From JALOOB01 sp040766655 (lineage in GTDB: Bacteria; Chloroflexota; Anaerolineae; CG2-30-64-16), in assembly GCA_040766655.1 (NCBI GenBank), contig JAXGQB010000015.1:117206-181205 (forward strand): 64,000 nt of DNA, written 5' to 3'. This document shows, in pieces, positions 59,398 to 64,000 of the stretch; position 1 is the stretch's first letter; each line of letters starts with the position of its first letter. The notes below the pieces were generated by a model. That model was not told the DNA's origin. It was given only the letters and a program-made list of their open reading frames with translations, and did no database searches. A program made the position numbers and the translations under genes.

Positions 59398-60111
59398 ATG
59401 GAAAACATCATGGATCTCGATATGCTGGCGGGAAGCTGGCCGATTCGACCGGCCGACATCTCCGTCCCCCGGCTGCTCGGGATGATGGAGCATCACGAAG
59501 TCGCAGAGGGCTGCGTCGCGTCTGCGCGCGGCATCTTCTACGATGACCTGGCCGGCAACAGCGAAACGTTGGCCTGGTGCGAGGCCGAGCCGAGGCTCGT
59601 GCCGGTGGGGACGATCGACCTGCGCCGCTTCACCGGCTACCGCGACGAGATCCGGCGGCTGACTGCGGCGGGCGTGAAGCTGTGGCGCCTCTTCCCGGAA
59701 TACCAGGGCTGGTCGTTCGACCACGCGCCGTTCCGCCGCGTGCTGTCCGCGCTGGAGGATGCGGGCGCGGTGCTGTTCGTCTACGGCCAGCCCAGCGTGG
59801 TGGCTGCAGCTACCGCAGGCGCGCGCGTGCCGGTGATCGTCGGCACGCACTTCTACCAGATGGCCGATCTTCTGGCCCTGATGGAGGAAGGCACGCACTT
59901 CTACGTCTCAACGCGGCAGTTGCACGGGCCGGGGGTTCTCGAGACGCTGGTGTCCGAGTTCGGGCCGGAGCGCCTCATTTTTGGTTCGGGCGCGCCGCTG
60001 TCAGCCTTGGGCGCCGCACTGAAGGGGATCACCGCAGCCGATCTGGCGCCGGACGTCCGGCAGGCCATCCTGGGCGGCAATCTGCGCCGCTTGCTGGGGA
60101 GGGAGCCATGA
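59398..60111 (+). CDS. Amidohydrolase-2-like protein with lost metal ligands
   Basis: A 237-aa TIM-barrel protein paralogous to its neighbour (shared pattern around GVKLWRLFPE, ERLIFGSGAPL, ILGGNLRRLL). Where the neighbour has the metal-binding DAHAHLGRWP this protein has DLDMLAGSWP. Where the neighbour has LVHTFG and FGTDANL, this one has FVYGQP and FGSGAPL. Both HXH histidines, the barrel His and the Asp are gone, so catalysis of the usual type is unlikely. Its TGA overlaps the next ATG (ATGA), which suggests a matched complex. Confidence 0.8.
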   Translation: MENIMDLDMLAGSWPIRPADISVPRLLGMMEHHEVAEGCVASARGIFYDDLAGNSETLAWCEAEPRLVPVGTIDLRRFTGYRDEIRRLTAAGVKLWRLFPEYQGWSFDHAPFRRVLSALEDAGAVLFVYGQPSVVAAATAGARVPVIVGTHFYQMADLLALMEEGTHFYVSTRQLHGPGVLETLVSEFGPERLIFGSGAPLSALGAALKGITAADLAPDVRQAILGGNLRRLLGREP

Positions 60112-60899
60112 CCCACGATCGGTCGTTATCCATCGTCGACGCCCACGCCCACCTCGGCCGCTGGCCCTACCCGATCCGGCAGGGCACCGCGGCCGACCTC
60201 GCCGCTGAGATGCAGGCGCTGGGGGTCGTTGCGACCGTCACCTCGCACAGCCTGGCCATCTACTACGATGCGGTCGAGGGGAACGCCGCGCTGGCCGCGG
60301 AGATACGCGACTTCCCGCAGATCTGGGGCTATGTCTCCGTGAACCTGAACTACCCGGAGCAGGCCGAGGGCGAGTTGGAGCGCTACCTCGGAGGCGGGTC
60401 GCCCTTCCGGCATAAGTTCATCGGCGTCAAGGTGCACCAGAGCCTGTCGCGACGCCGGTTCGACACGCCCGAGGCGATGGCGATCGCGCGCGCTGTGGAC
60501 CGCTACCGGGTGCCGGTGCTGGTCCACACCTTCGGGTCCGCGCTCGAGTCGCCCTGGAACGTGCTGCCGGCCGCGAAGGCCAACCCGGACGTACCCTTCA
60601 TCCTGGGTCACATGGGCGGCGAAGCCTGGTCCGAGGGTGCGCGGGTGGGCCGGGAGGCGCCGAACCTGTACCTGGAGCTGTGTAGCAGCTGGACCGACCC
60701 CGAGAAGGTGCGCGCGGCCATCGATGCCGTCGGCCCGGAGAGGGTGCTCTTCGGCACGGATGCCAACCTGTTCACGCTCGCGCACATGGTGGGCGCGCTG
60801 GAGGATGCAGGCCTTTCCGGCGACGAGCTGCGCCTGGTGATGGGCGGGAACGCGCGGCGCCTGTTCCCCGACGTGGCGCGCACCTTGGGAGAGGAATGA
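60108..60899 (+). CDS. Amidohydrolase family 2 metal-dependent hydrolase/decarboxylase
   Basis: A 263-aa TIM-barrel enzyme with a full set of ligands: DAHAHLG (residues 11-17), Lys/His in GVKVHQS, VLVHTFG, ILGHMGG and the Asp in LFGTDANL. Members of this family hydrolyse lactones or decarboxylate aromatic and amino-carboxylic compounds; the substrate here is not known. It overlaps both its upstream paralogue and the following URO-D-like gene by 4 bp, so the three are tightly coupled. Confidence 0.87.
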   Translation: MTHDRSLSIVDAHAHLGRWPYPIRQGTAADLAAEMQALGVVATVTSHSLAIYYDAVEGNAALAAEIRDFPQIWGYVSVNLNYPEQAEGELERYLGGGSPFRHKFIGVKVHQSLSRRRFDTPEAMAIARAVDRYRVPVLVHTFGSALESPWNVLPAAKANPDVPFILGHMGGEAWSEGARVGREAPNLYLELCSSWTDPEKVRAAIDAVGPERVLFGTDANLFTLAHMVGALEDAGLSGDELRLVMGGNARRLFPDVARTLGEE

Positions 60900-62074
60900 C
60901 CGTGATCGACACGAATCAAAACGACGGCGCGCTGTCGTGGTGGCGCGCCTTCTGGGCCGAGAACGACCGCTGCCTGTACGGAGACCTCGATCCGGCCCTC
61001 GGCGACGCCCGGCCCGTCCGTCCCGCGTTTTCCGCAGAGCGGTCGCGCGTCCCCGTCCTGGTGGAGTTGGGCGAAGATTGGATCATCTGGCGGACCGACA
61101 GCCGGTATGGTCGCTTCATCCAGGACTTCGCGTATCAGCAGGAAGTGCGCGACCGGTGCGCAACCCTCCTGATGGACGATATCGCGTTTCACCTGAAGGC
61201 CAAGGTCGATTCCTCCTCCTTGCTCCATGGCTCGGTGTACGGCATGACGATCGACTATCCGGAGGATTCGACCCCCTGGCTGAACCACCTGATCCACGGC
61301 CCGGAGGACATCAGGCGCCTGATCGCCACGATGGAGAAAGCCGACCTGTCGCAGGCCGGCCTGGTGCCGTGGTACGTCGCCTCCTATCGCGCGCTGAATC
61401 GGCCCTACCGTTGGCGCATCCTGCATGATTCGACCTCGGTGCACGGGCCCGGCACGATCCTGGGCTTTCTCTTCGGCATCAATGACATGATGCTGGCCAT
61501 GCACGACGAGCCCGACCTCGTGCACGCGCTCCTCGACACGATCGGCGAGGTGACCGTGCGCTACTCGCGCACCGTGCGCGGCCTGACGGGCGCGCCGGCG
61601 ACGGGCGTGGGCGTGTTCGACGATGTGGGCGGGCTCGTGTCGCCGAGGTACTTCGAGCGCTTCTTCATGCCGGTCTACGAGAAGATCTACGGCGAGCTCG
61701 CGCCGGCCGCGGACGACGACCGGTTCCTGCACAACGACGCGCGGGTGGCGCACCTGCTGGACTTCTTCCGCGCGTTGGGGGTCAACGGCATCAACCCCGA
61801 TCCCGAGACCGACCCCGCGCTCATCCGGCGCAAGCTGCCCGACGCCATCATCTACGGCTGCGTGCCGCCGCTCCTGTTGAAGGACGGCACGCCGGGGCAG
61901 ATCATCGAAGCGGCCCGGCAGAGCATCGAGGCGGTGGGCGAGGGCGGCGGCCTCGTGCTGACGACTGCGGGCAGCATCAACACCGGCACGCCCTACAGCA
62001 ATCTCAGGGCGCTGGGCGAGGCGGCAGAGAGGTACGGCCGATACGAGCGCGGCGGCCTTGTGCGCGTCGATTAG
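60896..62074 (+). CDS. URO-D-fold family protein
   Basis: A 392-aa TIM-barrel protein of the uroporphyrinogen decarboxylase/MtaA superfamily (VFDDVGGLVSPRYFERFFMP near residues 240-259, LHNDARVAHLLDFFRALGVN near 278-297). The HXCG zinc motif of methylcobamide methyltransferases is absent, and its place in an operon of sugar-like enzymes argues against heme synthesis. Many such proteins occur next to ABC sugar transporters, with unknown reactions. The ATG overlaps the preceding stop. Confidence 0.78.
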   Translation: MTVIDTNQNDGALSWWRAFWAENDRCLYGDLDPALGDARPVRPAFSAERSRVPVLVELGEDWIIWRTDSRYGRFIQDFAYQQEVRDRCATLLMDDIAFHLKAKVDSSSLLHGSVYGMTIDYPEDSTPWLNHLIHGPEDIRRLIATMEKADLSQAGLVPWYVASYRALNRPYRWRILHDSTSVHGPGTILGFLFGINDMMLAMHDEPDLVHALLDTIGEVTVRYSRTVRGLTGAPATGVGVFDDVGGLVSPRYFERFFMPVYEKIYGELAPAADDDRFLHNDARVAHLLDFFRALGVNGINPDPETDPALIRRKLPDAIIYGCVPPLLLKDGTPGQIIEAARQSIEAVGEGGGLVLTTAGSINTGTPYSNLRALGEAAERYGRYERGGLVRVD

Positions 62075-62095
62075 GCGCAGAAGGAGTGGAATCGA

Positions 62096-63343
62096 GTGAG
62101 TCCGAAGAATCCGGGCGCGCGCTTGGCCGTCGACGGCGGCGAGCCGGTGCGCCGCAAGGCCTTCCCGAGGTGGCCGGTCTATGACGAACGGGAGGAACGC
62201 CAGCTGATGGAGGTGCTCCACTCCGGCGAGTGGGGTGCGCTCAAGGGAAGCAAGACGGCCGAGTTCCAGGCGCGGTTTGCGGCGTACCAGGGCGCTCGTT
62301 TCGGGATCTGCGTCCCCAACGGCACCCTGGCCCTGGAGGTGGCGCTCTCCGCGGCCGGGGTCGGGCCGGGCGACGAGGTCGTCACCACGCCCTACACATT
62401 CGTCGCGACTGCGAACTCGGCGATCTCGGTGGGCGCAGTGCCGGTCTTCGCGGACATCGACCTCGACAGCTACAACATCGACCCCGCCGAGGTGGAGAAG
62501 GCGATCACCCCGCGCACGAAGGCCATCATGCCCGTGCACATGGGCGGCCGGCCGGCCGACCTGGATGCGCTCCGCGAGATCGCGGCACGCCGCGGTGTCC
62601 GCCTCGTGGAGGACGCGTGCCAGGCGTGGGGGTCGGAGTGGCAGGGCCGCCGCGTGGGCGCGATCGGCGAAATCGGTGCGTTCAGCTTTCAGTCCAGCAA
62701 GAACATCACCGCGGGCGAGGGCGGCATCATCGTCACGAACGACGAGACGCTGGCCGAGGCGGCGTGGTCGCTCCACAACGTCGGCCGCGTGCGCGGGGGC
62801 CTGTGGTACTATCATGAGATCGTCGGCCGCAACCTGCGCATCACCGAGTGGCAGTCGGCCGTGCTTCTGGCTCAGCTGGAACGGCTCGACGAGCAGACGG
62901 AGCGCCGCGAGGCCAACGCGGCCTGCCTGTCGGAGTGTCTGTCGCAGATCCCGGGGCTGCGGCCGCTCGGGCATGATCCGCGCGTGACGCGGCAGTCGCG
63001 GCACGTGACCATCGTGCGCTACGATGCCGCCGCGTTCGGTGGCCGCCCGCGCGACGAGTTCCTCGCGGCGCTGGTCGCGGAGGGGATCGAGCCGGTCGCG
63101 CCGGGCTACGTCCCGCTGAACCGGGTGCCTGCGATCCGCCGCGCGCTGGCGGCCAGCGGGGAGGCGGATGCCCGCGGCTTTGGCCGCGCCGTGGACGGCC
63201 TGCCTGCGCTGCCGGCCTGCCCGCGCGCGGAATGGGCATCGGGCAACACGATCTGGCTCTTCCAGTATGCGCTGCTGGGGGACCGGTCGGACATGGACGA
63301 CATCGCGGAGGCGTGCGCTAAGATCCAGCGTGCCTGGGCATGA
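62096..63343 (+). CDS. DegT/DnrJ/EryC1/StrS aminotransferase
   Basis: A 415-aa PLP enzyme that aminates keto-sugars or keto-cyclitols. The start LAVDGGEPVRRKAFPRWPVY and the pattern FGICVPNGTLALEVALSAAG, GDEVVTTPYTFVATANSAI and EDACQAWGSEW are typical. The PLP Lys is in FQSSKNITAGEGG. The N-terminus is like that of scyllo-inosose aminotransferases (StsC type). GTG62096 follows AAGGAG. It could aminate an oxidised product of the adjacent Gfo/Idh enzyme. Confidence 0.9.
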   Translation: MSPKNPGARLAVDGGEPVRRKAFPRWPVYDEREERQLMEVLHSGEWGALKGSKTAEFQARFAAYQGARFGICVPNGTLALEVALSAAGVGPGDEVVTTPYTFVATANSAISVGAVPVFADIDLDSYNIDPAEVEKAITPRTKAIMPVHMGGRPADLDALREIAARRGVRLVEDACQAWGSEWQGRRVGAIGEIGAFSFQSSKNITAGEGGIIVTNDETLAEAAWSLHNVGRVRGGLWYYHEIVGRNLRITEWQSAVLLAQLERLDEQTERREANAACLSECLSQIPGLRPLGHDPRVTRQSRHVTIVRYDAAAFGGRPRDEFLAALVAEGIEPVAPGYVPLNRVPAIRRALAASGEADARGFGRAVDGLPALPACPRAEWASGNTIWLFQYALLGDRSDMDDIAEACAKIQRAWA

Positions 63344-63371
63344 GCGCGCCGCATCGACGAGGAGGGCACAA

Positions 63372-64000
63372 GTGAAGACGTTGAACTTCGCCATCATCGG
63401 TATCGGCAACATCGCGCCGGTGCACGCGGCCGCGATCGCGGCGACCCCGGGCGCACGGCTCACGGCCGTGGCCACCCGAAACCCTGAGCGCGGCCAGGCC
63501 TTCGCGCAGGAGCATCACGCGGACTGGCACGCAGACTACCGCGAGCTGCTGGCCCGGCCGGACGTCGACGTGGTGGCCATCGCCTCGCCCCACAACCTCC
63601 ATCTGCCCATGACGGAGGACGCGGCGGCCGCGGGCAAGCACGTGCTGTGCGAGAAGCCCATGGCGTGCACGGTGGCCGAGTGCGACGCGATGATCGCCGC
63701 GTGCGAACGCGCGGGCGTGCTGCTCGGCGTGACGTTCCAGGGCCGCTTCGAGCCGCTGGCAGCCGAGCTCAAGGCGCTGCTCGACGGCGGCCGGCTGGGC
63801 CGGCTGCTGTGGGCCAGCTCGAACACCGTCTGGTATCGGGACGACGCCTACTACCGCTCCAAGCCCTGGCGCGGCACCTGGGCGGAGGAGGGCGGCGGCG
63901 TCCTCATCAACCAGGCCATCCACGCGATCGACCTGTTCGTCTGGGCCGCGGGCATGCCGCAGCAGATCACCGCGCAGGCGCGCACCCTGAACCATCAGAT
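63372..64000 (+). CDS. Gfo/Idh/MocA-family oxidoreductase, C-terminus beyond window
   Basis: At least 209 codons of an NAD(P)-dependent sugar or cyclitol dehydrogenase, cut by the right edge. The Rossmann motif is IIGIGNIAPVHAAAI (residues 8-22); the catalytic-region EKPMAC is near 96-101, and VLINQAIHAIDLF holds the family His. GTG63372 follows GGAGG. Such enzymes oxidise a hydroxyl to a ketone, a natural substrate for the preceding DegT aminotransferase. Confidence 0.9.
   Translation, partial: MKTLNFAIIGIGNIAPVHAAAIAATPGARLTAVATRNPERGQAFAQEHHADWHADYRELLARPDVDVVAIASPHNLHLPMTEDAAAAGKHVLCEKPMACTVAECDAMIAACERAGVLLGVTFQGRFEPLAAELKALLDGGRLGRLLWASSNTVWYRDDAYYRSKPWRGTWAEEGGGVLINQAIHAIDLFVWAAGMPQQITAQARTLNHQ

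Noticed and set aside
60608..63475. A 955-codon open frame on the minus strand
   Set aside because: It lies opposite the amidohydrolase, URO-D-like and DegT genes, which have strong family motifs. Its Arg/His/Ala/Asp-rich composition is typical of antisense frames in high-GC DNA.

Overview
The window looks like a piece of chromosome from a high-GC member of the Chloroflexota, probably of the Anaerolineae/Caldilineae type. This placement is an inference from gene content. The evidence is Thr/Pro-rich (PTATATP-like) linkers in secreted and membrane proteins, a YidC made as a lipoprotein without the large periplasmic domain of Proteobacteria, a DUF951 protein, a K+-independent membrane pyrophosphatase, an NBR1-type Ig-like domain and MurR/RpiR regulators. 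No rRNA, tRNA, CRISPR array or insertion sequence was recognised.

The first 21 kb is the replication-origin neighbourhood. It holds hppA (minus strand, cut by the left edge), rnd, a DUF951 protein, an MFS exporter, the block rpmH-rnpA-yidD-yidC-jag, then pfkB-like-parA-parB in overlapping reading frames. An amidohydrolase and a minus-strand phoU/coiled-coil/selB operon follow. Next come a tandem-RAM protein, a zinc-ribbon protein and a GT4/Wzz-like pair. dnaA is on the minus strand, and three perfect TTATCCACA boxes lie just beyond its 3' end (18819-18869), the best candidate for oriC. dnaA is therefore about 15 kb from rpmH, with parAB in between.

From 21 to 30 kb lie nitrogen and regulatory genes: glnA, hutH, a Nudix hydrolase, a 7Fe-type ferredoxin and a Crp/Fnr regulator with a matching palindrome in the ferredoxin leader. 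A GT-C-type membrane protein and two tandem RpiR regulators follow. From 29.4 to 35 kb is a cell-surface polysaccharide block with a deacetylase lipoprotein, a methyltransferase and three glycosyltransferases, the last four in one minus-strand operon. From 35 to 49 kb are housekeeping and envelope genes: a stomatin-like protein, a ComEA-like protein, a nitroreductase, a TVP38 protein, a spermidine synthase-like membrane protein, an amidase_3, a RodZ-like protein, RimO, an AAC(6')-like acetyltransferase, a SIMPL protein, a CbiX-like chelatase, an MFS carrier and an APC-UspA-UspA fusion. A decayed hicA with an intact hicB follows.

From 52 to 64 kb is a regulator-transporter-enzyme region. A membrane-anchored LuxR-type protein with an outside beta-propeller and Ig-like domain precedes a carbohydrate ABC transporter without its ATPase. 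After a terminator comes a second run of genes: a class III aminotransferase, two amidohydrolase-family proteins of which the first has lost its metal ligands, a URO-D-fold protein, a DegT aminotransferase and a Gfo/Idh oxidoreductase cut by the right edge. Together they suggest uptake and processing of an unidentified amino-sugar- or cyclitol-like compound.

Promoters close to TTGACA-17/18-TATAAT are unusually easy to see. Several fix start codons, three imply leaderless mRNAs, and two are followed at once by terminator-like hairpins that suggest attenuation.
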